A stretch of 64,000 bases of DNA from Phaeobacter sp. B1627 (GTDB lineage Bacteria > Pseudomonadota > Alphaproteobacteria > Rhodobacterales > Rhodobacteraceae), in the NCBI RefSeq assembly GCF_006265095.1, contig NZ_VCNK01000025.1:1-64000 (forward strand), written 5' to 3'. Numbering within the stretch: the first letter of the stretch is position 1; each line of letters opens with the position of its first letter. Below, piece by piece: positions 51,807 through 61,274 of this stretch. The position numbers and the translations under genes were made by a program. The notes under the pieces were generated by a model. It was given only the letters and a program-made list of their open reading frames with translations, did not search any database and was not told the DNA's origin.

Positions 51807-54710
51807 TCAGCTGCCCGGCGGTGTCAGCCGGTCCCGCAGCAACGCCAGCGGGTGCGCTTTCAGGCTGAGGCGCATGGCGACATAATCCTCCACCACTTCT
51901 TCGCCGAGGGTCATTTTCGGCAGGTTGGCGTCGGGCTCATCGATGATTTCGCCATCAATCTCGCGCGCGAACAGCGGCAGGGGTTTTGCCGCCGACACCG
52001 CCTTGGCCGCCCAGAGCGCCTCCCGGCGGTTCAGGCCCAGCGTGGCAAAGGCATCCGCCTCTGCCAGCCGCTCGATCACCCGTGGCGCAAGACCCGCCTT
52101 GCGCCAGACGTCCTCGACCGTGTGATACCCATTGCCGCGGGCCGCCGTCAGCCAGCCCGCGTCCTCTTCCGATATCCCCTTGATCTGCCGGAACCCCAGC
52201 CGCAGCGCCAACCCGCCCCGCGCGTCGGGCTCCATCGTATTGTCCCAATATGAGCTGTTGATGCAGATCGGCCGGACATCGACCTGATGGTCCCGCGCAT
52301 CCCGCACGATCTGCGCCGGGGCATAAAACCCCATTGGCTGCGCATTCAGCAACGCACAGGCGAAAATGCCGGGGTGATGGCATTTGATCCAGGCCGAGGC
52401 ATAGACCAGCAGCGCGAAACTCGCCGCGTGGCTTTCGGGGAAACCGTAGGAGCCGAACCCCTCGATCTGGGAAAAGCATCGCTCGGAAAATTCGGCATCA
52501 TAGCCGTTTTTCGCCATTCCCCGCAAAAACAGCGAGCGGAACTCGCTGACCGAGCCGTGTTTCTTGAAGGTCGCAAGCGAGCGACGCAGGCGATCGGCCT
52601 GCTCGGGTGTGAAGCCTGCTCCGACCATGGCGATCTGCATCGCCTGCTCCTGAAACAGCGGTACACCGAGGGTCTTTCCAAGCACCTCGCCCAACGCATC
52701 CGAGGGGAAAGAGACCGGCTCCTCGCCATTGCGACGCCGGATATAGGGATGCACCATGTCGCCCTGGATCGGCCCCGGACGAATAATCGCAACCTCGATC
52801 ACCAGATCATAGAAATCCCGTGGTCGCATCCGCGGCAAAAAATTCATCTGCGCCCGGCTTTCCACCTGAAACACACCGATGCTGTCAGCGCGACAGAGCA
52901 TATCGTAGACTTGTGGATCTTCTGCCGGCAGGGTGGCGAGGGTGAAATCCTGCCGCAAATGCTGGTGCATCAGGTCAAACGCCTTGCGGATGCAGGTCAG
53001 CATGCCGAGGCTCAGCACGTCGACCTTGAGAATGCCCAGCGCCTCAATATCGTCCTTGTCCCAGCAAATGACCGTGCGCCCCTCCATGCTGGCATTCTCG
53101 ATCGGAACCAGCTCATCCAGGCGGCCTTCGGTAATGACGAAACCGCCCACGTGCTGGCTCAGGTGACGGGGAAAGCCGATGATGTCTTCGACCAGATCCA
53201 TGGTCTGGATCAGTCGCCGATCGCCGGGATCAAGGCCGATTTCCCGCATCCGCTGCGCCTCGAGCCCCTGTGTGCTGAAAAATCCCCAAAGCTGGGAGGA
53301 CAGCGCCGAGATGGTATCCTCGCTAAGCCCCATGGCGCGGCCCACCTCGCGAATGGCGCGTTTGCCACGATAGTGGATCACAGTGGCACAGAGCCCGGCG
53401 CGGTGGCGGCCATAGCGCTCATAGATCCACTGGATCACTTCCTCGCGCCGCTCATGTTCGAAATCCACATCGATGTCGGGCGGCTCATCCCGGGCTTCGG
53501 ACACGAACCGTTCAAAAACCATGGTGCCGATCTCGGGCGGGATGGAGGTGACGCCGAGACAATAGCACACCACCGAATTCGCTGCCGATCCGCGCCCCTG
53601 GCACAGAATATCGCGGGAGCGCGCAAAGGCGACAATGTCATTGACGGTGAGGAAATAGGCTTCGTATTTCAGCTGCGAGATCAGTGCCAGCTCGTGAGAC
53701 AGCATCTGCTGCACCTTGGGACTTGCCCCGCCCGGATAGCGCCATTTCAGCCCCGCATGAGCAAGCCGGTGCAGGCGTTCGGTGGGGGTCTCGCCCTGCC
53801 CTTCATCCGGGTAGTCATAGCGCAGTTCATCAAGGTTGAAATTCAGCCTGCGTGCAAGGTCACCGGCACGGGTCACGGCATCCTCGTAGCCGGCAAATAT
53901 CCGGCGCATGTCCGCTTCTGACCTCAGGCGTTGCTCACCATTGGCCAGTGCATTGCGCCCCAGGGCATCAACCCGGAGTCCAAGCCGGATGGCCGACAGA
54001 ACATCGCCCAGGCGGCGGCGGCACCCGTGATGCATGCGCGGTGCGGCAGCCGCCAGCGTCGGCAGGCAATACCGCTCGGCCATCTCTGTCAGTGCCGCAA
54101 ACCGCAGCGTATCGGCGCCATCATAGGAAGGTGCCATCAACAGATGCATGCGTCCGGCAAAGCGGCGCGTCAGAGCGTCCATATGCGGCCCCCACCCATA
54201 CGCGCCGCATGGTGAGGGATGCGATTGTGGCACCAGAAGCAGGTGGAGATCTTGCGCATGATCCAAAAGGTCCTGCAGTTTCAATATACAAGACCCCTTT
54301 TCCGCACGCAGCCGACCACAGGACAGAAGCCGCGAAAGCCGCCCCCAGCCAATGCGGGTGCGGGGCAGGGCAATCACATCAGGTGCGTCGCGGAACACCA
54401 GTCTCGCCGCGGGGAACAGACGCGGCACCGCATAAATCGGGAAACTCTCGTCCTCCTGCCCTTTCGCCAGATGGTCAGGGCAGGGCGGTCCAATGATCGT
54501 ATGTTCGCGCTCCCAGGCTTGCCGCTCCTCCACCCGCCGGGCGATGTCGCGCACCGCCACATGCGCCCGCACGATCCCCGCAACCGAGTTTTCATCCGCG
54601 ATCGCCAGTCCCGCGATCCCAAGCTCCAACGCACGCATCACGTATTCCTCCGGATGCGTCGCCCCGGTCAGGAAGGTGAAATTGGAAAGACAGGCGAACT
54701 CAACAAACAT
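51807..54710 (-). CDS. dnaE2: Error-prone DNA polymerase DnaE2, C-terminally short
   Basis: C-family polymerase working with ImuA/ImuB in SOS mutagenesis. The 967-residue protein has an N-terminal PHP domain (S-N-F-T-F-L-T-G-A-T-H-P-E-E), the catalytic acids in P-D-I-D-V-D-F, and thumb/finger motifs such as F-Q-E-Q-A-M-Q-I-A. It stops at H-P-L-A-L-L-R-D-R-L-T-P-P-G-S, just where related DnaE2 proteins continue into an OB-fold domain of about 110 residues. The 151 bp to gpmI hold no such sequence in another frame, so no simple frameshift explains it. AGAGAGG precedes the ATG; no exact LexA box is seen in front. Confidence 0.92.
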   Translation of the reverse strand: MFVEFACLSNFTFLTGATHPEEYVMRALELGIAGLAIADENSVAGIVRAHVAVRDIARRVEERQAWEREHTIIGPPCPDHLAKGQEDESFPIYAVPRLFPAARLVFRDAPDVIALPRTRIGWGRLSRLLSCGRLRAEKGSCILKLQDLLDHAQDLHLLLVPQSHPSPCGAYGWGPHMDALTRRFAGRMHLLMAPSYDGADTLRFAALTEMAERYCLPTLAAAAPRMHHGCRRRLGDVLSAIRLGLRVDALGRNALANGEQRLRSEADMRRIFAGYEDAVTRAGDLARRLNFNLDELRYDYPDEGQGETPTERLHRLAHAGLKWRYPGGASPKVQQMLSHELALISQLKYEAYFLTVNDIVAFARSRDILCQGRGSAANSVVCYCLGVTSIPPEIGTMVFERFVSEARDEPPDIDVDFEHERREEVIQWIYERYGRHRAGLCATVIHYRGKRAIREVGRAMGLSEDTISALSSQLWGFFSTQGLEAQRMREIGLDPGDRRLIQTMDLVEDIIGFPRHLSQHVGGFVITEGRLDELVPIENASMEGRTVICWDKDDIEALGILKVDVLSLGMLTCIRKAFDLMHQHLRQDFTLATLPAEDPQVYDMLCRADSIGVFQVESRAQMNFLPRMRPRDFYDLVIEVAIIRPGPIQGDMVHPYIRRRNGEEPVSFPSDALGEVLGKTLGVPLFQEQAMQIAMVGAGFTPEQADRLRRSLATFKKHGSVSEFRSLFLRGMAKNGYDAEFSERCFSQIEGFGSYGFPESHAASFALLVYASAWIKCHHPGIFACALLNAQPMGFYAPAQIVRDARDHQVDVRPICINSSYWDNTMEPDARGGLALRLGFRQIKGISEEDAGWLTAARGNGYHTVEDVWRKAGLAPRVIERLAEADAFATLGLNRREALWAAKAVSAAKPLPLFAREIDGEIIDEPDANLPKMTLGEEVVEDYVAMRLSLKAHPLALLRDRLTPPGS

Positions 54711-54768
54711 ACCTCTCTATATTCCCGTTTTGTTCTGTTCGCGAGTCCTGCCACAATCCCCCCTTCAG

Positions 54769-54845
54769 CGCGCCGCAGGCGCGCTGCCACGCCCAACGGG
54801 CGAGGTTGCATTTTCAATGCAATCGAGACGGGCGGGAGAGCCCCC
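54769..54845 (+). repeat. Intergenic structured repeat, family A copy 2
   Basis: Same block order and orientation as 38276-38351: CGCGCCGC, GCCCAACGGGC, a central hairpin, then GAGACGGGCGGGAG and a C-run. The central stem here is TTGCATT-TTC-AATGCAA, extended by a G-T and a G-C pair. Relative to copy 1 a C-G pair has become T-A, a compensatory change that keeps the stem. Confidence 0.75.
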
Positions 54846-54991
54846 GAAGCCGCAGGATTCGGGTCGCCTCATAGGATGTGGGATTGATAGCTATGGCCAA
54901 TCTGACCCAAAGGGCTCTTCTGGCGCCATATTACCGCAATGCCCACTAAAACCATCCGCGGGTCAATAAAAGGTCAGACATCCTGACGTAT

Positions 54992-55026
54992 TGTTTCGCG
55001 CGCGAAACATTCGCTAAAATGCGAAA
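54992..55026. promoter_or_regulatory. 18-bp perfect palindrome plus adjoining inverted repeat
   Basis: TGTTTCGCG|CGCGAAACA (54992-55009) is a perfect palindrome. Directly next to it TTCGC-N6-GCGAA (55010-55025) repeats the same half-site. A third GCGAAA lies at 55081-55086. The array of TTCGC/GCGAA half-sites looks like a protein-binding region rather than a terminator, since no T-run follows. The binding protein is unknown. Confidence 0.5.
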
Positions 55027-55241
55027 GATATTTTACGCTCGTTTGCTGACAGGGAAAAACACGCACAAACCTCTGAAAAGGCGAAAAATTAACTCCCGGC
55101 ACGGCCAGACCAAGATCGCATAAACTGTCTTTTTCATGCTGGCGTTGCGGAAATTGGCACAGCACCCCCAGAAAAGCCCCCGCGACTTTTGTCACGACAG
55201 GGATCTTGACGAAACAGGACAGGCCGCAGCACTGCGCCATG

Positions 55242-56171
55242 CTATCCGGATTTCGTCAGTGCCAGGAAAACATCCTCAAGATCGGCCTCTTCGGTTTTGA
55301 CATCCCGAATGGAAATCCCTGCGGCCCGCACCGATTCCAGCACGGCCTCGGCGCTGGTTTCATTGCTGTGGTAGCGGAGCACAACGGCCCCGTCGGCCCG
55401 GGTCTCTGCTTCTATGCCGGGCGCCGACGGCAATGTGGTCACGGGAGCCGCCGGCTGAACCACCATGGCGCGCGCATCAAGGCGACCAAGCAGGTTGGCC
55501 GTCGAATCCCGCGCCACCACTTCGCCTTGATTGATGATGGCAATTTCGTCGCACATCTCCTGTGCTTCTTCGAGGTAATGAGTGGTTAGAATGATGGTCA
55601 TGCCGTCTGCATTCAACTTGCGCACATTTTCCCAAAGCATCTGGCGCAATTCGATGTCCACGCCGGCCGTCGGCTCATCAAGGACGAGGATATTGGGGCG
55701 ATGTACCAATGCTTTGCCCAGGAGCAACCGCCGCCGCATGCCGCCGGACAGGGTCCGGGCATAGGCCTCGGCCTTGTCTTCCAACCCGATCAGCCGGAGG
55801 ATCCCGTCGCTGTCACGCCCCGCCTTCGGCACTCCGTACAGTCCCGCCTGCACCTCCAGCGCGCCGCGTGGGGTGAAGAATGGGTCGAGGTTCAGCTCCT
55901 GTGGCATCACTCCGATGGAGGCCCGGCTCTGGCGCGGATTTTCATCCTGATCAAAGCCCCAGATGGTGACCTTGCCCGCCGTTTTCAGCACCAGACCTGC
56001 CAGAATATTGATCAGCGTCGATTTCCCTGCCCCGTTCGGCCCCAACAGACCAAAGACCGATCCTCGCGGCACGGTGAGATCGATGCCCTTAAGTGCGTCT
56101 TTCTCCGGCTGTCCTTTGCGCCCCTTGTAGGTTTTACGCAAAGCTTCGATTCGGATTGCCTCGTCAGTCAT
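55242..56171 (-). CDS. ABC-2-type transporter ATP-binding protein
   Basis: A 309-residue ATPase of the YadG/DrrA-like group: Walker [11 protein letters not shown]-loop V-M-P-Q-E, signature L-S-G-G-M-R-R-R, Walker [13 protein letters not shown], and switch His in T-T-H-Y-L-E-E-A. About 90 extra C-terminal residues follow, as in exporter subunits of this type. The membrane partner (ABC-2 permease) is not next to it in the window, which is unusual. The ATG at 56171 matches homologues; 56198 is an alternative. Confidence 0.92.
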   Translation of the reverse strand: MTDEAIRIEALRKTYKGRKGQPEKDALKGIDLTVPRGSVFGLLGPNGAGKSTLINILAGLVLKTAGKVTIWGFDQDENPRQSRASIGVMPQELNLDPFFTPRGALEVQAGLYGVPKAGRDSDGILRLIGLEDKAEAYARTLSGGMRRRLLLGKALVHRPNILVLDEPTAGVDIELRQMLWENVRKLNADGMTIILTTHYLEEAQEMCDEIAIINQGEVVARDSTANLLGRLDARAMVVQPAAPVTTLPSAPGIEAETRADGAVVLRYHSNETSAEAVLESVRAAGISIRDVKTEEADLEDVFLALTKSG

Positions 56172-56241
56172 CGCGGCTCTTGCCCCCGGTTTTGCCATGG
56201 CTCATAAAGCCACTACCGCATTAGCCAGAGGACTGCCAGCG

Positions 56242-56421
56242 ATGACCATTGAAGCGCCGGAAACCAAAATCGTGGACAGTTACCGCGTTGCCTGTGACGG
56301 CAGCGAAGGCGCATTGGGCCACCCCCGGGTCTATCTGCAGATCCCCGAAGACAGCGGGTTCGTCGAATGCCCCTATTGTGACTGCAAATTCGTCCACAAG
56401 GATTCTGCCGACAAGCATTGA
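56242..56421 (+). CDS. Zinc-finger protein of the zf-CHCC / NDUFS6 type
   Basis: A 59-residue protein with a C...H...CxxC zinc site: V-A-C-D-G, G-H-P-R-V-Y-L and C-P-Y-C-D-C-K-F. This matches the zf-CHCC family, related to mitochondrial complex I accessory subunit NDUFS6. AGAGGA precedes the ATG at 56242, and the in-frame start at 56197 is unlikely. It is divergent from the ABC ATPase gene and lies upstream of polA, with a family B repeat in between. Confidence 0.9.
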   Translation: MTIEAPETKIVDSYRVACDGSEGALGHPRVYLQIPEDSGFVECPYCDCKFVHKDSADKH

Positions 56422-56467
56422 CCGACGCGCTTGCGTTCCCGGCCCCCGCGCAGGCCCGGGAACCGGC

Positions 56468-56513
56468 AGGGGGCTCTGCCCCCTCGGCTGACGCCTTCAC
56501 CCCCGAGGTATTT
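56468..56513 (-). repeat. Intergenic hairpin repeat, family B copy 2
   Basis: Inverted relative to the copy at 11505-11539. It has the hairpin AGGGGGC-TCT-GCCCCCT (56468-56484) and CCCCGAGGTATTT (56501-56513), the reverse complement of AAATACCTCGGGG. The gap between the two blocks is longer here (16 bp against 5 bp). It lies between the zf-CHCC gene and polA. Confidence 0.75.
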
Positions 56514-56633
56514 CCCGTCAGGTGAAAGGGGGAGGCTGTGATATTGGCCCCGTTGAGCGATTGCATGCGCGTGAGGGATCACGGATAAGGTGGACCGGAC
56601 CAATTGGGAAACGACCTTGGGGGCGCGCGATCC

Positions 56634-59453
56634 ATGACAACTGCTGACACCACGGGCACATTCGGCAAGGGCTGCCACCTGCATCTGATCGACGGCTCCG
56701 CGTTTATCTTTCGCGCCTACCATGCGCTGCCGCCGCTGACGCGGAAATCGGATGGGCTGCCGATCGGGGCGGTCGCCGGATTCTGCAATATGCTGCACCG
56801 CTATGTGGAGGGCAATACCGGCCCCGACGCACCGACCCACGCGGCGGTGATATTCGACCACTCCGGAAAGTCTTTTCGCAACGATCTGTATGATCAGTAC
56901 AAGGCCAACCGCCCCCCCACACCAGAAGATCTTGCGCCCCAGTTTCCCCTGACGCGCGATGCGACCCGGGCCTTCAATATTTCATGCAAGGAAGTCGAAG
57001 GCTTTGAGGCGGATGACATTATCGCCACGTTGGCCTGTCGGGCGCGCGAAGCCGGGGGCCGTGTGACCATCATCTCGTCCGACAAAGACCTGATGCAACT
57101 GGTTGGCGGCGGCGTCGAAATGCTGGATGCCATGAAAAACCAGCGCATCGACTCGGACGGGGTGCGCGAGAAATTCGGTGTCGGACCGGAACGGGTGGTG
57201 GATGTGCAGGCTCTGGCAGGGGACAGCGTCGACAATGTCCCCGGCGCGCCCGGGATCGGGATCAAAACTGCGGCCTTGTTGATCAATGAATTCGGCAGTC
57301 TCGAAGAGCTGTTGGACCGGGCCGGGGAAATCAAGCAACCCAAGCGGCGACAGACGCTGATTGAAAAACGCGACCAGATCGAAATGTCCAAGACTCTGGT
57401 TCAGCTTGACTGCGACATGGCGCTGGATTTCTCGATCGAGGAACTGGCGGTTCAGGATCCCGATCCTGATACATTGTTGGGTTTTCTATCTGAAATGGAG
57501 TTTCGTACCCTGTCCAAACGGCTGGCCACCCAGCTCGGGGTGGAGGCACCGGCAATTCCTGAAGCCCCCGCGCAAAGCCCGGCCGCTCCGGCGATGCCGG
57601 AGGCGCCGGGCTTCGATACGGCCACCTATACGACCGTCCGCGACGCCGAAACGCTGCAGCAATGGATCGACCAGATCCGCGAGTATGGCTATGTCGCGGT
57701 GGACACCGAGACAACAGGACTCGACGAGATGGTCGCGGATCTGGTGGGGATTTCGCTCTGTGTTTTGCCGGGCCAGGCCTGCTACGTGCCGCTCACCCAC
57801 AAGGCCGGCAGTTCAGACGACCTGTTCGGGTCCGACGACTTGGCCGAGGGGCAGATGCCCCTCGCGCAAGCGCTGGAGATGCTGAAGCCGGTGCTTGAGG
57901 ATGATGCCATCCTCAAGATCGGACAGAACATGAAATACGATGCCAAGATTTTCATCCGCAATGGCATCGAAGTGGCTCCCATAGATGACACGATGTTGTT
58001 GTCTTACGCCCTCAATGGGGGGCGTCACGGACATGGGATGGACACCCTGTCGGAGCGCTATCTTGACCATCAGCCGATCCCGATCAAATCCCTGCTGGGG
58101 AGCGGCAAATCAGCGATCACTTTCGACCGGGTGCCGGTTGCGGACGCAACCCCCTATGCTGCGGAAGATGCCGACATCACGCTGCGGCTCTGGCAGCACT
58201 TCAAACCGCAACTGCATCAGAAACAGGTCACCACGGTCTACGAGACGCTGGAGCGGCCATTGGTGCCGGTGCTGGCGCAGATGGAGCGGCACGGGATCAA
58301 GGTTGACCGCGACACGCTCAGCCGCATGTCAAATGCGTTTTCACAGAAAATGGCCGCGTTGGAAGATGAAATCCACAGCCTCGCGGGCGAGAGCTTCAAC
58401 GTCGGCTCACCAAAGCAGCTGGGCGAGATCCTGTTTGACAAAATGTCCCTGCCCGGCGGCAAGAAAGGCAAGACCGGCGCCTATGCCACCGGCGCCGATA
58501 TCCTCGAGGATCTTGCAACCGAACATGAACTGCCGGCACGGGTCCTCGACTGGCGGCAATTGTCGAAACTGAAATCGACCTATACCGACGCATTGCAGGA
58601 TCACATCAATCCCGACACCGGCCGCGTCCATACATCCTATTTGCAGACTGGCGCCAATACGGGCCGGATGGCCTCCTCCGACCCCAATCTGCAGAACATC
58701 CCCGTCCGCAGCGAGGAAGGCCGCCGTATTCGCGAGGCCTTTGTCGCGGAAGAGGGCAATGTGCTGCTGTCGCTTGACTATTCACAGATCGAGCTGCGGA
58801 TTCTGGCGCATGTGGCGGGGATCGACGCGCTGAAGCAGGCCTTTGCCGATGGCCATGACATTCACGCCATGACGGCCTCTGAGGTGTTCGACGTGCCGCT
58901 GGACGAGATGACACCGGATATCCGGCGCAAGGCAAAGGCGATCAACTTCGGTGTGATCTACGGCATCTCGGGTTTTGGGCTGGCCCGCAACCTTCGCATT
59001 CCGCGCAGCGAGGCACAGGGGTTCATTGACCGCTATTTCGAACGGTTCCCCGGCATTCGTCAGTATATGGATGACACGGTTGCCTTCGCCAAGGACCACG
59101 GTTTTGTACAGACTTTGTTTGGCCGCAAGATCCACACGCCTGAAATCGCAGCCAAAGGCCCCCGCGCGAGCTTTGCCAAACGGGCGGCGATCAACGCGCC
59201 GATCCAGGGTACGGCCGCCGATGTGATCCGGCGTGCCATGGTGCGGATGCCCGAGGCCATCGCACATCTGCCGGTCCGGATGTTGTTGCAGGTTCACGAC
59301 GAATTGCTGTTCGAGGTGCCGGAAGGCCACGTCGAAGAGACGATCGAAACCGCACGCAAGATCATGGAAGGGGCCGCCGATCCCGCCGTTCATATGGATG
59401 TGCCTTTGGTGGTCGAGGCGGGACAGGGCAAGAACTGGGCCGAGGCTCACTGA
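56634..59453 (+). CDS. polA: DNA polymerase I
   Basis: Okazaki-fragment processing and repair synthesis. The 939-residue protein has all three parts: the 5'-3' exonuclease (about 12-275, with L-I-D-G-S-A and S-S-D-K-D-L-M-Q-L), an active-looking 3'-5' exonuclease (about 340-520, starting V-D-T-E-T-T-G near 355), and the polymerase (about 560-939) with motif A S-L-D-Y-S-Q-I-E-L-R near 713 and motif C L-Q-V-H-D-E-L near 885. An Ala/Pro-rich linker lies near 305-325. The ATG at 56634 is preferred to a TTG at 56604. Confidence 0.96.
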   Translation: MTTADTTGTFGKGCHLHLIDGSAFIFRAYHALPPLTRKSDGLPIGAVAGFCNMLHRYVEGNTGPDAPTHAAVIFDHSGKSFRNDLYDQYKANRPPTPEDLAPQFPLTRDATRAFNISCKEVEGFEADDIIATLACRAREAGGRVTIISSDKDLMQLVGGGVEMLDAMKNQRIDSDGVREKFGVGPERVVDVQALAGDSVDNVPGAPGIGIKTAALLINEFGSLEELLDRAGEIKQPKRRQTLIEKRDQIEMSKTLVQLDCDMALDFSIEELAVQDPDPDTLLGFLSEMEFRTLSKRLATQLGVEAPAIPEAPAQSPAAPAMPEAPGFDTATYTTVRDAETLQQWIDQIREYGYVAVDTETTGLDEMVADLVGISLCVLPGQACYVPLTHKAGSSDDLFGSDDLAEGQMPLAQALEMLKPVLEDDAILKIGQNMKYDAKIFIRNGIEVAPIDDTMLLSYALNGGRHGHGMDTLSERYLDHQPIPIKSLLGSGKSAITFDRVPVADATPYAAEDADITLRLWQHFKPQLHQKQVTTVYETLERPLVPVLAQMERHGIKVDRDTLSRMSNAFSQKMAALEDEIHSLAGESFNVGSPKQLGEILFDKMSLPGGKKGKTGAYATGADILEDLATEHELPARVLDWRQLSKLKSTYTDALQDHINPDTGRVHTSYLQTGANTGRMASSDPNLQNIPVRSEEGRRIREAFVAEEGNVLLSLDYSQIELRILAHVAGIDALKQAFADGHDIHAMTASEVFDVPLDEMTPDIRRKAKAINFGVIYGISGFGLARNLRIPRSEAQGFIDRYFERFPGIRQYMDDTVAFAKDHGFVQTLFGRKIHTPEIAAKGPRASFAKRAAINAPIQGTAADVIRRAMVRMPEAIAHLPVRMLLQVHDELLFEVPEGHVEETIETARKIMEGAADPAVHMDVPLVVEAGQGKNWAEAH

Positions 59454-59598
59454 CGCTACCCGGTGCACGGGCGTCATATGCGCGAGGCCAATGCGGCCAT
59501 CGCCTGTCAGCGCCAGTGCCAAGGCCAGTCCGCGCTTGCGTCAAGGTCCGCGCCTGCCGCGACCTGCGCGGTCGCGGCCTGTACTGCTCACAGGCGAC

Positions 59599-60366
59599 CT
59601 ACGCGGCCTGAAGCGCGCGCATCCATCGCAGGCTGTCCTCGGTCCGCGGGGTGCTGGGCGTGTATTCTGCACTGACCCAGCCGCTGTATCCGCTGGCATC
59701 GATTGCTGCAAACAGCTCGCTGAAATCCAGCGGCCCGCGCCCCGGTTCACAACGCGACGGCGCGGCTGCAAACTGCACGTGAGCGGCGCGGTGGCCGAAT
59801 GCCTCCCAGACCTTGAGCGCATCCCCATGAATCAATTGGGCGTGATAGGCATCAAACTGAAGAGCGACATTATTGCACCCGACCTCGTCCAGGATGTCGA
59901 CCGCAAGATTGTAGTCATCAAGGAAGTAACCGGGGAAATCGCCGGAATTCAGGGGCTCGATGGTGAATTTCTGATAGGGAGCCGATTCCGCCGCAGCCTT
60001 GAGGTTGCGCACAAAGGTCCTGCGCGCCTCCGCGCCCTTGGCAGGCCCCGCCATCACATGGATATGACCCGCCTTCAGCGCCTCTGCATAGCGCAACACC
60101 CGGCGAATATCGCGCTGAAAGCGGTCTGCCAGCTCAGGCACCGCCGCATATCCCGGATCACCGCCGGTATAGTTCGGCGGTGGCGCATTGATCAGAACCA
60201 GCTCCAGCCCGTTGGCAAGCAGCGCGCGCTGCGTTTCCTTTGCTGCGAATTCATAGGGAAACAACACCTCCACCGCCTCGAAACCAGCCTTGGCCGCAGC
60301 CGAAAACCGGTCCAGAAAAGGCAGCTCCGCAAAGAGCATGGTTAGATTCGCCGCGAACCTTGGCAT
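59599..60366 (-). CDS. hyi: Hydroxypyruvate isomerase family protein
   Basis: A 255-residue TIM-barrel isomerase of the Hyi/OtnI group, converting hydroxypyruvate and tartronate semialdehyde or a related keto-sugar acid. Metal-site residues are suggested by I-E-P-L-N (Glu near 143), Q-F-D-A-Y-H (Asp/His near 180) and the late S-A-E-Y. AGGAGG directly precedes the ATG. It converges on polA. It could work with glycerate kinase in glyoxylate use, although the two genes are 50 kb apart. Confidence 0.87.
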   Translation of the reverse strand: MPRFAANLTMLFAELPFLDRFSAAAKAGFEAVEVLFPYEFAAKETQRALLANGLELVLINAPPPNYTGGDPGYAAVPELADRFQRDIRRVLRYAEALKAGHIHVMAGPAKGAEARRTFVRNLKAAAESAPYQKFTIEPLNSGDFPGYFLDDYNLAVDILDEVGCNNVALQFDAYHAQLIHGDALKVWEAFGHRAAHVQFAAAPSRCEPGRGPLDFSELFAAIDASGYSGWVSAEYTPSTPRTEDSLRWMRALQAA

Positions 60367-60594
60367 TCACACCTCCTGTTGCGCGTGCAGTCCCTGCGTG
60401 GCACCTTACCACAGGCAGCCAGCCGCTGCGGCAAGGTTTACTTTAACTTTGAACTGCACCAGTTGTCTGGTCAAAGGATATGGCCCTGTTGCAGGCAAAA
60501 GAAAATGCCCGCGATTTGCGCAATTTTAACGGCCGCGCTCATTCCTGCCGTTGGCCGCGCCTGCGGTCCCAAAAGACTGGCCCCTGCACTGGAA

Positions 60595-60612
60595 ACAGGC
60601 ACAGGCACAGGC
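60595..60612 (+). repeat. Hexanucleotide repeat ACAGGC x3
   Basis: Three tandem copies of ACAGGC lie in the 262-bp gap between the DUF1285 and hyi genes, just beyond the DUF1285 stop. No other feature was recognised in that gap. Confidence 0.7.
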
Positions 60613-60628
60613 AAGCGATTTGACGCAC

Positions 60629-61222
60629 TCAGGTAAGATCCAGCTCGTTTTCCGGGATCATGCGGAAAAACTGCCCCCCTGACCAAAGCCCAAACCAACC
60701 GTCGACGCTCTCACCAAGCTCGACCAGGCGATAGAAACTCTTGCGGTCTATCAATGCCTCAAGGTCGGCGCGCACATGCACATAAGGGGCGGGTTCGCCT
60801 GTAGCGGCATCGCGCTCCACCCGGATCGGATGGTCCGGTCCTGCCGAGACACGATCACCGACATGGGTATGGAAGGTCAAAACCTGCGCTGCGCCTGTGT
60901 CAGTCACGTCGAAATCCACAGCGACAAAAGGGGCATCATCGACGGTGATTCCGACCTTTTCCACCGGGGTGACGAGGAAATATTTGCCGTCTTCCTTTTT
61001 CAGGATCGATGAAAACAGCTTTACCAGTTCAAAGCGACCAATCGGCGTGCCAAGGTAAAACCAGGTGCCATCACGGGCAATGCGCATGTCCAGATCGCCG
61101 CAGAAAGGCGGATTCCACAGGTGCACCGGCGGTAATCCGCCTTTTCCGGCGGCCTTTGCACTCGCCACAAGGGCATCAGCGGTCGGGGTCACGGCTTTTT
61201 GTCCATTCATTGCTTTTGCCAT
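60629..61222 (-). CDS. DUF1285 family protein
   Basis: A 197-residue soluble protein, recognised by P-P-V-H-L-W-N-P-P-F-C-G-D-L-D-M-R-I-A-R-D-G-T-W-F-Y-L-G-T-P-I in the first third and the repeated two-domain beta layout. Function unknown. The ATG at 61222 fits homologues (61210 is close by); the in-frame start at 61324 would overlap moxR. It is divergent from moxR across only 52 bp, so the two share a promoter region. Confidence 0.88.
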   Translation of the reverse strand: MAKAMNGQKAVTPTADALVASAKAAGKGGLPPVHLWNPPFCGDLDMRIARDGTWFYLGTPIGRFELVKLFSSILKKEDGKYFLVTPVEKVGITVDDAPFVAVDFDVTDTGAAQVLTFHTHVGDRVSAGPDHPIRVERDAATGEPAPYVHVRADLEALIDRKSFYRLVELGESVDGWFGLWSGGQFFRMIPENELDLT

Positions 61223-61274
61223 TTCATCTCTGCGCGGTACACTCAAACCATATAAGCCCAGGGGAAGGGAAGTC

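Larger units (their letters stand above)
54711..55241. other. Long gene-free stretch upstream of dnaE2
   Basis: Holds, from left to right, the dnaE2 promoter region with GAAC repeats at the wrong spacing for a LexA box, repeat family A copy 2 (54769-54845), and an AT-richer segment (54960-55130) with a perfect 18-bp palindrome and further GCGAAA motifs. An 88-residue ORF at 54974-55240 looks non-coding. Both flanking genes are on the minus strand, so it is 3' to the ABC gene and 5' to dnaE2. A small RNA is possible but unproven. Confidence 0.5.

Noticed and set aside
52287-53921. 544-residue plus-strand ORF
   Set aside because: Antisense to dnaE2.
54711-54745. Possible LexA box in front of dnaE2
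   Set aside because: The GAAC/GTTC elements overlap or are 6 bp apart rather than the required 7, so it does not meet the alphaproteobacterial consensus.
54974-55240. 88-residue minus-strand ORF in the gap upstream of dnaE2
   Set aside because: No Shine-Dalgarno was recognised, the composition is not protein-like, and it contains the palindrome array; treated as non-coding.
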